DNA from: Morinoia aosen
Taxonomy: Eukaryota > Arthropoda > Malacostraca > Amphipoda > Talitridae
Length of the DNA: 64,000 nt
Direction: 5' to 3'
Assembly (NCBI GenBank): GCA_030386875.1
Contig: CM059575.1
Coordinates: forward strand, 14,656,293-14,720,292
Below are positions 22,761-33,517 of the stretch, piece by piece. How positions within the stretch are numbered: position 1 is the first letter of the stretch; the number at the start of each line of letters is the position of its first letter. The position numbers and the translations under genes were made by a program. A model generated the notes under the pieces. That model did not search any database. It had not been told where the DNA came from and saw only the letters and a list, made by a program, of their open reading frames with translations.

Positions 22761-25700
22761 CACAGAAGTGTGAAGAGTTCGTGTAGTGAAATCTTGCCTG
22801 CGAAGAATGTACATTTCAGGGCGTCTGACAGACTAACTGTACATGTTCAAGCAAAATTAAATTCGGAGCAAAATACCAACCCAACTTGTGCGAACTCCCG
22901 GCCCTGGCATGCTGAGGCAGCACTCCCTTGCCGCCGCTGGTCCCCTTGGTGTTAGCTGGTGCGCTGAGCGCGTCATGTGTGCGGACGTAGCAGAGAACTC
23001 TTTGGTCGCTGATTTTATCGAACATGTCGAGATAAAAAAGCAAAGCACAAGGCTCGTTGAAAAGTTGATTTAGCCTAAGTCTTTTCTACATTAGCGACAT
23101 CGCTGATTCTAAGAATGTGTAAAGTAAAAAACTTACTAATTTTGGATGAAAATATTAGTTAACTACTAAACGTGCTGGTATGGAATTCCATAAATCCGTT
23201 TGGAAAAGTATGGCTTTATTATGGTTCAATTTAAAATTAAAGTACAAAGTTATTGGTCGCAGGGCTCAAGGAAATTTTTCGCCCCACCGTAAACGCGGAA
23301 TCGCTATCTATAAGTACCGAAATGAATTGCTCGCTTACACACATTTACAATTAATGTTTATTTGAAGTTTTCAGTTCACAGTTTACAACTTAATTATTTT
23401 TCAGGTTATTGCTTGGCGTTCGAAACTCATGACTATAGTTGCCCTAGCACTAAAAGAAAAAGTTTGAAAGGTTTAAACTTTAAAGCTTTAGAAGAGAGTT
23501 ACTCCTCATTCTGCAACTCGGAAGTAGGAGTGTACACCGCAGAAAGAGAGGATTGAAAAGCCCTAGCTTGAAAAAGCTCGTGAAAGTATCAAAAATTAAT
23601 TTATTTCAAATTATCCTACTTAAGAGTTGAGAAAATGTAAGATAGAGAATGCAAGACATAATATGGATCCATGAAGTCAGTATCGGAGCGGTGCCCCTCC
23701 CTTCCAATGCCTTCTCTAGTGAACGTTGCGACAGGAATTTGGGTGTGCGCGTCTCTTTGAGAACAATTTGCAGCACCTCGTGCAAGAAGCAGCGCTGTTT
23801 ATTACTTTGAAATTTCCGACACACAGAAGCCCCGCATCCAACGACCGAAGTCTCAAGATTGAGAAGGGTTTCTAGGACCACCGTCATGAGCGAAATAATG
23901 AGGCTGTCTCCGTAGATGCGAGAAAAACGCAACTCGAGGTGAGAAGACGAACGATAAGCTGACCGTCTCATGGGCGTCTGTACCAGTAAAAACGGTAAAA
24001 CTTTTGAAAACCATTATTATAATTTTTCGATTATCTTCTCCAAAATGTTGCATACATTTAATCCACAAACTATATTAATCTGCTGTGTAAAAATCACTCT
24101 GGCTTTTAACGAGTACGTGGTGTCATTTAATGCATGGAGGGGGTAACTCAAATCATGTGCGTGGGCATTCTGTCCGGAGATCTTAGGTCCGCAGTGGCTG
24201 AAGTCTACGGAGCATTTCTGAATACTGGCTAGAAATTTAAACAAATTGAGAATTCTCTTTCACGAGTTGCATGTGCCCCTGGATCTCAAGTCGTTGAGTA
24301 GAGGAAAAAAGGATCAAAATATTTGTAATTGGATGGTTAGCCGATATGGCGGTTACAAATACTTCGAGTGCGCTTTTGAGGAGTAAAGACCTCTGGGGAA
24401 GAGCGATTTTTTTATAAAATGCATACGAAGAAATCATTGCATTTACTTACGACTGATGATAACTACACAGTGACAGCCAATGTTTAGCAGAACCTCTACA
24501 TTAACAACAAACCTTTGCTCGTCAATGTCTGGCAAATACTTGCCAAATGAAGAACGCAGAAATATTCACCCTATCAAAAGGGTTTGCTAGGCTAGTTCCG
24601 GCATTTTAAGTTATATTTCTACACAATTGTGTTCATTCATTTACTTTGATGTACATGCATGCTCGAACCAAGCTTACAAGCTTTGAGGTAATAACACATC
24701 CTCGAGCTTTCCACTGTCATCAAGAAATTAATTTTCATACAGTTTGAATCGTTATTATTATATTAGGGTTTTACCACCGGATATGTTACACTAACAGTTC
24801 AACAGTGGACTTAATTAAAATTTTAAGATTTCTTATAACTTTCTTAGCGCGCTGCAAACGCGCAAAATTTCAAGGTCTCTTTAGCACAGCGCGCTACCCT
24901 AGTAAAAGAAAGCGTAAGCTTCTAGCTGAGACGTATAGGTAACATGAGAATAGAGAATGAACACGAAGATGATCGTTCAAGGGATCGATTGCACGCTGCG
25001 CCGGGCTCCTCGCACGTGAATAGACGAGGAGTAAAGACTGAAAGATGAAGCCTACTCACCACAAATTTAAATCCACGGATGACAGACTCCTGCGCCAGTA
25101 ATATCATTGTCAGAACTTTTCGTAACTGTTTCTATGTAAATTTACGCGATGCCTCTCAAATGTGAGGCTTCTCGGAAAAAATGCACCTTGTTCGTCACAG
25201 CTTGAACAGTTTATGGGTGAAGAACAGGTTTTAACTAATAGCTGTGCTTTTCAACCACTGCCTATGGAGAACAAAACGTGACTGCAGAGCGCAAAAATCC
25301 CTTTGAACAAAGAAAAACCGAACAGAAAAATAAAACGTTTACGGTACAAAGAAGGAACATCAACTCTTAAAACCGTTTAAAACCCTAAAATCGATTTAGA
25401 AAACGTTAGAATCCTAAGATCGATTGAAGTAATGTTAGAAAAATGAAAAATCACAACTACACGGGTAAATCAAATATTTTTCATCAAAACGTTGCAAAAT
25501 TGTTAAATGGACGATCAGGCACAAAGGAGTTTACCACACCAGAGCTCTGCACGCGTCGAGCTCCCCTCAGCTCTCGAATGCTGGCAGGGTTGGCTGATGT
25601 TTCTCTCTCAGAGTTCTCCTTTCAAGCAGAAACTGCTCAACATTCACTGGTAAATTTAAAAATATGCAACTAGATTTAAAGTGAGTGAGTGCTACGCAAA

Positions 25701-26030
25701 TTTCATTAGTACAACGTTGTAGGTTGGGAAAGGTTTCAAGATTAAGGTAAATTTTTCAATCCCTTTCCAAGACATCTGTATATTACAGCGTGGCAAGCCT
25801 TAAAATTATCGCTATTCTTATGCACACAGGAAGCACTTACACGGGTGTTTGACTTTCAGAATACTTCTTCAAGTCAACCATGCAGAGCGTCAATTGAACG
25901 CCCTACAGAGTGGGGCTCTGTGCGGCGTGGATTGACATTAGAAAGCCGGAGAGGGGTGCATGAAATTGGAGCTCGCCAGGATAAGCTGAGCAGTTCAAGG
26001 ATAACGGGAAAGTAGCTTCGCTCCATGCAA
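22761..26030. other. Non-coding sequence, no recognised gene
   Basis: The longest open frame is a 121-codon minus-strand frame (23606-23971) with no recognised motif. Near 25365-25440 a phrase with CCTAAAATCGATT is imperfectly doubled. No transposon signature is clear. Confidence 0.4.
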
Positions 26031-27240
26031 GTCCTGTTGCTGCTCCTGCCTACTTGTTTCTGTTGCTGCTGCTGCTGCCTTCTTGTTACTACTGCCTGCT
26101 TGTTCCTGCTCCTGCCTCGCTGCTGCTGCCTTCTTAATTATAATTGTTACTACTGCCTGCTTGTTCCTGCTCCTGCCTCGCTTCTGCTGCCTTCTTGTTA
26201 CTACTGCCTGCTTGTTCTTGCTCCTGCCTCGCAGCTGCTGCTGCCTTCTTGTTACTACTGCCTGCTTGTTCCTGCTCCTGCCTCACTGCTGCTGCCTTCT
26301 TGTTACTAATGCCTGCTTGTTCCTGCTCCTGCCTCACTGCTGCTGCCTTCTTGTTACTGCTGCCTGCTTGTTCCTGCTCCTGCCTCGCTGCTGCTGCCTT
26401 CGTGTTACTACTGCCTGCTTGTTCTTGCTCCTGCCTCACTGCTGCTGCCTTCTTGTTACTACTGCCTGCTTGTTCCTGCTCCTGCCTCACTGCTGCTTCC
26501 TTCTTGTTACTACTGCCTGCTTGTTCCTGCTCCTGCCTCACTGCTGCTGCCTTCTTGTTACTATTGCCTGCTTGTTCCTGCTCCTGCCACACTGCTGCCG
26601 CCTTCTTGTTACTACAGCCTGCTTGTTCCTGCTCCTGCCTCACTGCTGCTGGTGCCTTCATGTTACTACTGCCTGCTTGTTCCTGCTCCTGCCTCACTGC
26701 TGCTTCCTTCTTGTTACTACTGCCTGCTTGTTCCTGCTCCTGCCTCACTGCTGCTGCCTTCTTGTTACTACTGCCTGCTTGTTCCTGCTCCTGCCTCACT
26801 GCTGCTTCCTTCTTGTTACTACTGCCTGCTTGTTCCTGCTCCTGCCTCACTGCTGCTGCTGCCTTCTTGTTACTATTGCCTGCTTGTTCCTGCTCCTGCC
26901 TCACTGCTGCCGCCTTCTTGTTACTACTGCCTGCTTGTTCCTGCTCCTGCCTCACTGCTGCTGCTGCCTTCATGTTACTACTGCCTGCTTGTTCCTGCTC
27001 CTGCCTCACTGCTGCTTCCTTCTTGTTACTACTGCCTGCTTGTTCCTGCTCCTGCCTCACTGCTGCTGCTGCCTTCTTGTTACTATTGCCTGCTTGTTCC
27101 TGCTCCTGCCTCACTGCTGCTGCTGCCTTCTTGTTACTACTGCCTGCTTGTTCCCGCTCCTGCCTTGCTGCTGCTGCTGCTGCCTTCTTGTTACTACTGC
27201 CTTGTTGCTGCTGCTCCTTTGATGCTGCTGCTGCATTGTT
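26031..27240. repeat. 51-bp minisatellite, about 23 copies, pyrimidine-rich on the plus strand
   Basis: The unit of 51 bp begins CTGCCTGCTTGTTCCTGCTC and includes CACTGCTGCTGCCTTC and TTGTTACTA. Units vary mainly by gain or loss of CTG triplets, so all lengths stay multiples of three. Three plus-strand frames and one minus-strand frame therefore stay open for 260-386 codons (for example an RQEQEQAGSSNKKAAAV-type repeat on the minus strand). None has non-repeat flanking coding sequence. The array ends in a CTG/TTG-rich tail (27165-27300). Confidence 0.95.
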
Positions 27241-27500
27241 GCTGTTGTTGCTGCCTTCTTATATTTGCTGCTGCCTTCTTGTTGCAGCTAATTTCTTTCT
27301 ATAGTAGCTGCTCTCTCCTTATTGCTTCATATGCACTCAACTCCAGCGACGGCAGGTCCAGCAGCTGCAGCTACAAGTACGATACTTCGAGCTGTGACAT
27401 CTCAGGATACGTCAGCTTTACTTTCAACATTACAGTATGACCCACACTGGCCCCTGCTGTAGCAGCTACAGCAACAACGTACCATCAGCGCCAGCGGCAA

Positions 27501-27590
27501 TAGCTCTTGATACATTAATACTCGTTACATTAATAATACATGTTACATTAATTGATACATTAATACAATAGCTCTTGATACATTAATACT
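27501..27590. repeat. Small GATACATTAATAC-type repeat cluster
   Basis: The phrase AGCTCTTGATACATTAATAC occurs twice (27502-27521 and about 27570-27590), with shorter GTTACATTAAT and GATACATTAATAC copies between. Confidence 0.85.
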
Positions 27591-28654
27591 TGACAGCAAT
27601 ATTGAGGTTGCTCGAGTCTATGTGACAATTTGCCACCTCGAAGACAAAGAGTCTTAACATTTTACATTTTTCTACCACAGTACATCATGTCACAACTCAC
27701 TCGCAACATTTGTTTGAATAAAACGATGAAAAATACATAGAATAGTGAAATCATACAGGTTTTCTGAACTAATCTTTCCAAATTTTATATTGGGTAGGCG
27801 ATTACATAGTTTCGTCCGCGATCAGCGAGAGCAGAGTTTATTTTCGTAATCTTTATTAATTGATCACGCCCTGACTCTCATTCGTTGATAGTTCCAATCT
27901 CACATGGAAATGTGTCGTTACATAGAAAGATAAAGTGAGATAATCAGAGTAAATTTATCTCCAATAAAAGACCCAGCTACGTAGTTAGACAAAATCGCTG
28001 ACGAGGATTTTTTGACGACAGTGACCAGTTTAATTTGATAGCATCTTAGGACAAAGAACTCTTGAGCGTTTTCGTATGTTGGCTTGTTCCTGACTGATTG
28101 GTAGGACGTAGTGACTGCTTTTCCCTCTCTGCTTGGTGTGGGTACAGCAAACTACTGAGGTCGTAGTTATGCAACTCGCAGCGTACGTATGTTCAAGCGG
28201 ACTTGGCCGCGCTGCGTGCTGTAGCGTGTTGTTCAGCCAAGTCCATTGAAACACTTTACTGCTTCGACAACAAACAGTATTAGAAAATCCTCTTCTGGTC
28301 GGTCGCAGTGATGTCGCTTTCGCCCTGTCGCACGCGCGATGCAGCGCGACGCAGCTCAGCGCAGTGGCACCCGACTGCTGGACAGACTCGATGTTGCGTG
28401 AGTGTTGTTAATGGCGTAGAAAATTAGATGCTCAATCTATTGCTGCCGCCGACTCTTATCTTTTCGGGCAGTTCGCATTTTTCACAGTGAAACAAAACTC
28501 GGACAGAAAAAACGTATATTTTAAAGCATTTGTTGAAGACACATAAATGTGAAAGCTACACAAAGTTTATGGTCAATGCCAACAAACATAGTTGAGAACA
28601 ATAATGGAATGTTTGTCACGTGTATGGAATTCGTATAACCCTTGAAAAAAATTT
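27591..28654. other. No recognised gene; small CpG-rich patch
   Basis: Mostly AT-rich. A local GC- and CpG-rich patch at about 28300-28400 contains CGCACGCGCGATGCAGCGCG. It could be a decayed mobile element or a promoter-like island; I have no evidence for either. Confidence 0.35.
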
Positions 28655-29250
28655 ATTTAGTACTTAGTTGCATCACTTTCATTTGGAATTAAAGCCTTTA
28701 ACTATTCTTCCAAGTTTGTACTAAATCCTCACAAGATTTGAGAGGAACCCTACCCCATTCTTCGATATACCGACACTTTCACATTATTAAGAACAGTTGA
28801 TTTTCTTGCCTTGATGGGACTGTGGTGTTTCCTCCATTTCATCGGATTTAAATTTGGGGCTGACCGCACTTGTCAGTACCTTGATATCGTTGCTTCGGAG
28901 CACCACAGGAATTTGCCCCGTGTGTACTGAAAATCAGTCCCCGGCTGGAAAAGATATTCAGATTCAAGATCCAATTTCTCAGCAATTTTAATAAATTGTT
29001 TTTTAAAATCTCACGATGCATAGATTTTTCACACTTCTTTCAATTATTTCCCTCTATCTGTCCCACTTAATACAAAGCAGCACCATACTATACTAGGTTC
29101 TCGTCACCTCGCTTCACAGCTGGGAAGATTTTTCAGCGCGAAGGCTGTTCCATCTTTTTGTCAATCGTAAGTGATATCCTTACGGTCTTGAAGCTCAATT
29201 CCGGTTTCACTAGACCATTAAATTCAGTTGAAAAATCAGCCATGGACCCC
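28655..29250 (-). pseudogene. Decayed Tc1-like transposase, C-terminal half
   Basis: The minus strand in shifting frames gives ALKNLPSCEARR followed by MVWCCFVLSGTD (near 29060-29130), matching the family's KNL..TVKHGGGSVMVWGCF region. YASRDFKKQFIKIAEKLDLE and EYLFQPGTDF (near 28940-29010) correspond to the second catalytic box, where QQDNDPKHT is degraded to QPGTDFQYT. SNDIKVLTS, then PNLNPM (near 28850-28890), is the third catalytic region. EEWGR-like residues and CEDLVQTWKN- and FNSK-like residues follow to about 28680. The order is intact but frameshifts and loss of the catalytic box show it is dead. The inverted repeats are not identified. Confidence 0.82.
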
Positions 29251-30854
29251 GAATTTGCTCTTGCAAACAGTTATATTGATTTGAAATGATATTCTTCATG
29301 AATGAGTTCTCGCTATTGAGAAGATCGAAGTTTGAGCTATTAATTGTTGTTGTTTGATTAATTGTTCTTTTACAGACGTGCGTTCCACCAACATTAGGAT
29401 TTTGTATCGTTTTTTTCTTGTCGAACGGAATAGTTTTCACCTTATGATATTAGTTTTTAGCGTAGTTGCTAGGAATAACCGTAAGTTAGGGAAGGGAAAA
29501 ACCAGACCGAGAGAATGTTAGCTATCAACTGCCTCGTTATCGAGCTCATCTCGCGCAGGTGGGACAGACAATTGTTGCACTAACCTGATTTCCTTGAGAG
29601 TTACCAACATATACACACAGGGACTTGCTGATAGTAAACATCAAATGATTACGAGATGATGTTTATTGAATCTATTCGTTGGATCAGGTGTGATATCGCA
29701 CAGGTGTAACCGGTGGGATAGGATTTGCATTCTGACCTGGGATCATAGCTTGCTGGAAAACGAATCTGCTTTCAGACAAATTTTCAAAGCATCAACTCGC
29801 AAAATTCTCGATCGGTTTATGAAGTAATTTACTTAAAAAAAGAAGTAGTTTATGCAGTTTTTATCACATTTTCTTTAATAGAAACGAGGTAAAAAGGAGC
29901 GAAATAAATGGTGATGGAAGACAATTGCCTCACCAAGAGATTTTCACTTAGTTAAGATGAAAAATGTTACACTGTATTGTAAAGGCATTTATAAACTGGA
30001 TAATGTCTTTAAGATTATTGAGATTAGTGTTCGCATGAAAAATGATGCAAACGTTGAGCTAGGAACATTCGTAGGCGCTTTGAGAAAAAAGCGCATATTC
30101 CTTATACGGGCTCACAAATTTGCACTGACAGTACAATCTGATCCATCTTGGATGGTGATAGCTCTGTCAAATCTTACCCCAGGGCAGCTACTCTGAATTG
30201 AGTCCACACGCGTCTTGGCAAGTGCTAGTGAGGAGTTCACAAAAACACTACACACAGTGCTTATGGAGATGGGATCGAGATAAAATAATTTTTTTAAAGG
30301 TTTCAAAAATCTATTTTACATAATGTGACCTACATTCTGAATTTGATTTCTCTCCCTTATATCCAACTTCTGAAAACTACCGAAATGTTATTGGTCAGTG
30401 GTCACAATATGAGGACGTGAGGGTGTGTACGTGTACTCATGTCCATCTATGTTGGTCATAGGTCAACTTGTCTTCCATTTCCGCCCAATTTGATTGTTTA
30501 TTGCTGTTCAATTTGTGTTATTCGTCAAAATTGCACATCTATTCACAGACCTGCTTTCTACGGCTCTTTGAGAAAGCCTGGCCAATTTTCAACCATTATT
30601 TCTGTTTTTATATGAGCACATGAACTCCATCTCTGACGATGATTGATAGTTTGAAGGCGAACGTAGTTACTATTCTTTTGATATTTAAAATGAAAATAGT
30701 TTTCTTAGTTCTTGGATAAATTTCGTTTGTTACGTATTCTACAATGAGATATTTTATCATGACCATATTTCTTCGGCAATTGATAAAGGTCAAAAAGAGC
30801 TAAGAATTAGTTGATGGTAAAGGAAAAAATATTCTGAATACTGAAGACACGCGA
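29251..30854. other. No recognised gene
   Basis: A 79-codon plus-strand frame (29957-30196) and shorter ones have no motifs. This stretch may hold the rest of the Tc1 element, but I cannot recognise it. Confidence 0.4.
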
Positions 30855-31158
30855 TTTATGTGCGAGCTCACTCGTAGGGTTTCTAAAATTTGCAAGACCC
30901 GGGTTCGAAACTCGGCGCTGGCAGTGGCGATTTTCTCTGTTGGGTATAGGAGAAAAATTCCAAGCACAATACCCCACTCTACCCAGGTGTCTGAAATGGG
31001 TACCGGTCTTGACCGGGGGAAAGCGTCATGGCGTCCTGGCGTTAGTTCTAAGGCATTTGAAAATCCAATGTACAATTAGCTTAAGGTGATATGTATCAGG
31101 CTTGATTGGAAATAAAGCATCCGCAGATGCCTTCATTATTATTATTTATTATTGGCAC
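30855..31158 (+). mobile_element. tRNA-derived SINE
   Basis: The 5' part resembles an RNA polymerase III internal promoter. A box-A-like GAGCTCACTCGTAGG lies at about 30863-30877 and a box-B-like GGGTTCGAAACTC at about 30901-30913, with tRNA-like spacing. A tRNA-unrelated body of about 200 bp follows, ending in an ATT-rich tail (ATTATTATTATTTATTATT, 31135-31153). This head-body-tail layout is typical of SINEs. Flanking target duplications are not clear. It would depend on a LINE for movement. Confidence 0.75.
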
Positions 31159-32569
31159 GGCCGGCACTATCTAAACGGAACTTGATTATCGTACGGCTAA
31201 CGAAATTCAAAGAATTCATTAAAAAATAGCATACTTTGCGATTTAAATATTACTACTTCGTTTTTGGCTCAAATGTCCTTACTTAAATTGGGTTAGATTA
31301 AAATTTACCATCAAATTTTACTTCGCCTCGAAAAAAGAAGAGTCAGAATTCTTATCACACTGATTCAAGTGAATGATTCAGAACGATGAAAATAACGGAA
31401 TGAAGCAGTACTTGATTCAAGTTCATTGGTAATCTGACTGCTTAATTATTGATTCCGAAGTTCCTTTAAAGTGATGAAACTTGAATTAATTACCAAGAAT
31501 TTTCAAGCTTGAAGCGCTCTCTGTGCGTCATGTGTTAGCGCATTCAATCATTTACGCACTCGGGCATTTCAGAGGCTGCAGTTTTACGGTGAGGTGCAGG
31601 TCACGCAACCCGAAATACTCAAATTTTTTTTTAAAAAACCTTGCGATACTTGGAATGGTTTCAGATACAAATGAATGCTAATTTGCCTCCACTAACGCAA
31701 GTAAAAAAAAAGTACAAATTTTACACAATTTCTAACAAGCCTTCGGTTATTCTTTCTACTCCTAATTTTAATTCAGTTTAAAAAATTGCTCAATAATCAC
31801 TAAAAATGCACAAAGTTACACTCACTGAGACTAGAATTCATAAACAATGGATAAAGTCACTTACTTTATACCTCGGCACTTTGTAACCTCTCACATCAAA
31901 TCCGTTGTCAAAATGAATGAATTTGTCTGTACGAAGAAAGATACCGTTAGCTAGGGGAATTTATTTGTGCAAAGGAGATGTGCATGGGAAGGTCACAAAT
32001 TTTCATAAATGACGATTATATTAAAAATGTGATAATTAGGAAAACTCATGTGACCAGCAAGCAGGTGCCGTGCTCAGTGAAGGAGCAAAACTGTTTACAT
32101 GTCGAAGTGAATTCCTGGTGGTGGCAACTCGTCGCTTTAGAAACGTGTTAAATTCGGTACTAGGCAACATGATTTCGTACATAAAAAGCTCCTTGCTAGC
32201 AGATATTTTTTATATCAGTTTTTGGAGAGTTCCTACTCGTTTCTACGTGGCCCAGCAAGCCCTTACTTTGCTAAAATCATCGCCGTCATTTGAGCAGTCC
32301 AGCAACAATCAGCTCATCGTATGAGAGGCTGGCAACATCGAAGCTGCACAGTGACTGGGCGAGTGCAATGTATTCGCTTTCCGTAGCAACTGCACGGCAA
32401 AAATGTTCTACAGACACACGGCATCGACGACCGTTGTCTAAAATTCGGAAGAGATCTGCCCTCACGCGAACGAAACTGCGCTGAACTTTCCTGCGTTCAC
32501 CGTAGTGAGCTAATCTATGCAGACGCCGATGACTATTTATAACTGGGTTTGTCTACTAACTGTAATTGA
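31159..32569. other. No recognised gene
   Basis: AT-rich sequence. The last part, 32290-32500, is more GC-balanced with a 64-codon plus-strand frame. On its minus strand a short ATESEYIALAQSL phrase vaguely recalls Ty1/copia RNase H, but the match is too short to call. Confidence 0.4.
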
Positions 32570-32694
32570 ACCCTTGTCGATACCGTCGTGCGGTCGACGT
32601 GAGGGTTCGTGGAAAAGGGGGCTGTCTTCTGTGCAGCTACCTTTTTCCGGGGCGCTAGCTTTTCTTCGCAGCTGCCCTTCCTGAGGTTCGTGTG

Positions 32695-33060
32695 GGTACC
32701 GCCTACGCCGTAATCAGTCCGCTAGGGCAACAGAAGTAAATTCTGTTTGTGCCGAACTACGGCGGTACCGTTGTGTGTGGGGTGAGGTTTGTGTGGGTAC
32801 CACCTGCGCCGTATTCAGTCCGCTAGGGCAACAGAAGTAAATTCTGTCTTGTGCCGAACTACGGTGGTACCGCTAGGGTGAGGTGTGTGTGTGGGTACCG
32901 CCTACGCCGTATTCAGTCCGCTAGGGCAACAGAAGTAAATTCTGTTATGTGCCGAACTACGGCGGTCCCGTTAGGAAGACGAGCAACTGTCTGCGCCGTA
33001 TGAGACCGCTAGGGCAACAGAAGTGAACTCTGTTAGTGCCGAACTGCGACAGCGTCTTCC
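32695..33060 (-). repeat. Four tandem hairpin modules in the LTR
   Basis: Modules lie at 32695-32769, 32796-32871, 32894-32969 and 32974-33060. Each has an outer stem and an inner hairpin around a conserved core CCGCTAGGGCAACAGAAGT. The inner hairpin pairs ACAGAA with TTCTGT around GTAAA, with GGCA pairing TGCC. The outer stems co-vary: GGTACCGCC/GGCGGTACC in module 1, GGTACCACC/GGTGGTACC in module 2, and a wholly different GGAAGACG/CGTCTTCC plus CTGTC/GACAG in module 4. Module 3 has one mismatch here that is paired in the other LTR. In the transcript these lie downstream of the polyA signal, so they would sit in the 5' leader. Confidence 0.9.
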
Positions 33061-33260
33061 TATTGACCAACTATGCGAAATAGTCCGTCCTTCCGAGGTG
33101 GCTCCTTAAACCCCTTATTAGGCGAGGTGTCGTGTGAGACTAAAGCCTGTGTCAATAAGGAGAAAGGAAACTCTTTTGACCTCAGGGTGTGACTCGTTTA
33201 ATGCTGAATCTCTTTGAAGTCCCTATTACATACACTGATATATTTTAACAAAGACAGTGA

Positions 33261-33266
33261 TTTATT
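33261..33266 (-). terminator. Putative polyadenylation signal (AATAAA) in the 3' LTR
   Basis: AATAAA on the minus strand, also present in the other LTR at 38882-38887. It is the only clear candidate that I noticed in the LTR and would divide U3/R from the hairpin-bearing downstream part. Use is inferred. Confidence 0.45.
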
Positions 33267-33517
33267 TTCTATTGCAAAAATAGTGCGTACAGACATGAGC
33301 TACTGCATAACAGGGTACAACACTCAAAATTGCATTTAAAATATTAGTCGTATTTATCTAGACAACACAAGAAACATTGGAATATCGACATGTAATACAA
33401 ATGATATTTAAGGGCTAACTAAAGTAAATGCACAGACGCAACATCAGCGCGGAGAAATAGACAAGTCGGCGTTCAGAGAGCTGGACACATGAAGAAAATA
33501 CTTAAGATTATGGGTAA

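Noticed and set aside
21799..22814. Long minus-strand frames (up to 299 codons) rich in LLCTRCSAHAAL
   Set aside because: Pure translation of the 14-bp minisatellite; the same sequence is open in several frames.
26083..27304. Several open frames of 260-386 codons over 26.0-27.4 kb
   Set aside because: They are products of the 51-bp tandem repeat, whose unit is a multiple of three, and are open on both strands with no non-repeat coding flank.
30895..30920. A tRNA gene suggested by GGGTTCGAAACTC
   Set aside because: No acceptor stem or anticodon arm can be formed around it; the box-A/box-B spacing with a long body and ATT tail fits a SINE.
32290..32500. Minus-strand ATESEYIALAQSL phrase like a Ty1/copia RNase H
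   Set aside because: Only about a dozen residues, no neighbouring copia motif, so chance or an unresolvable scrap.
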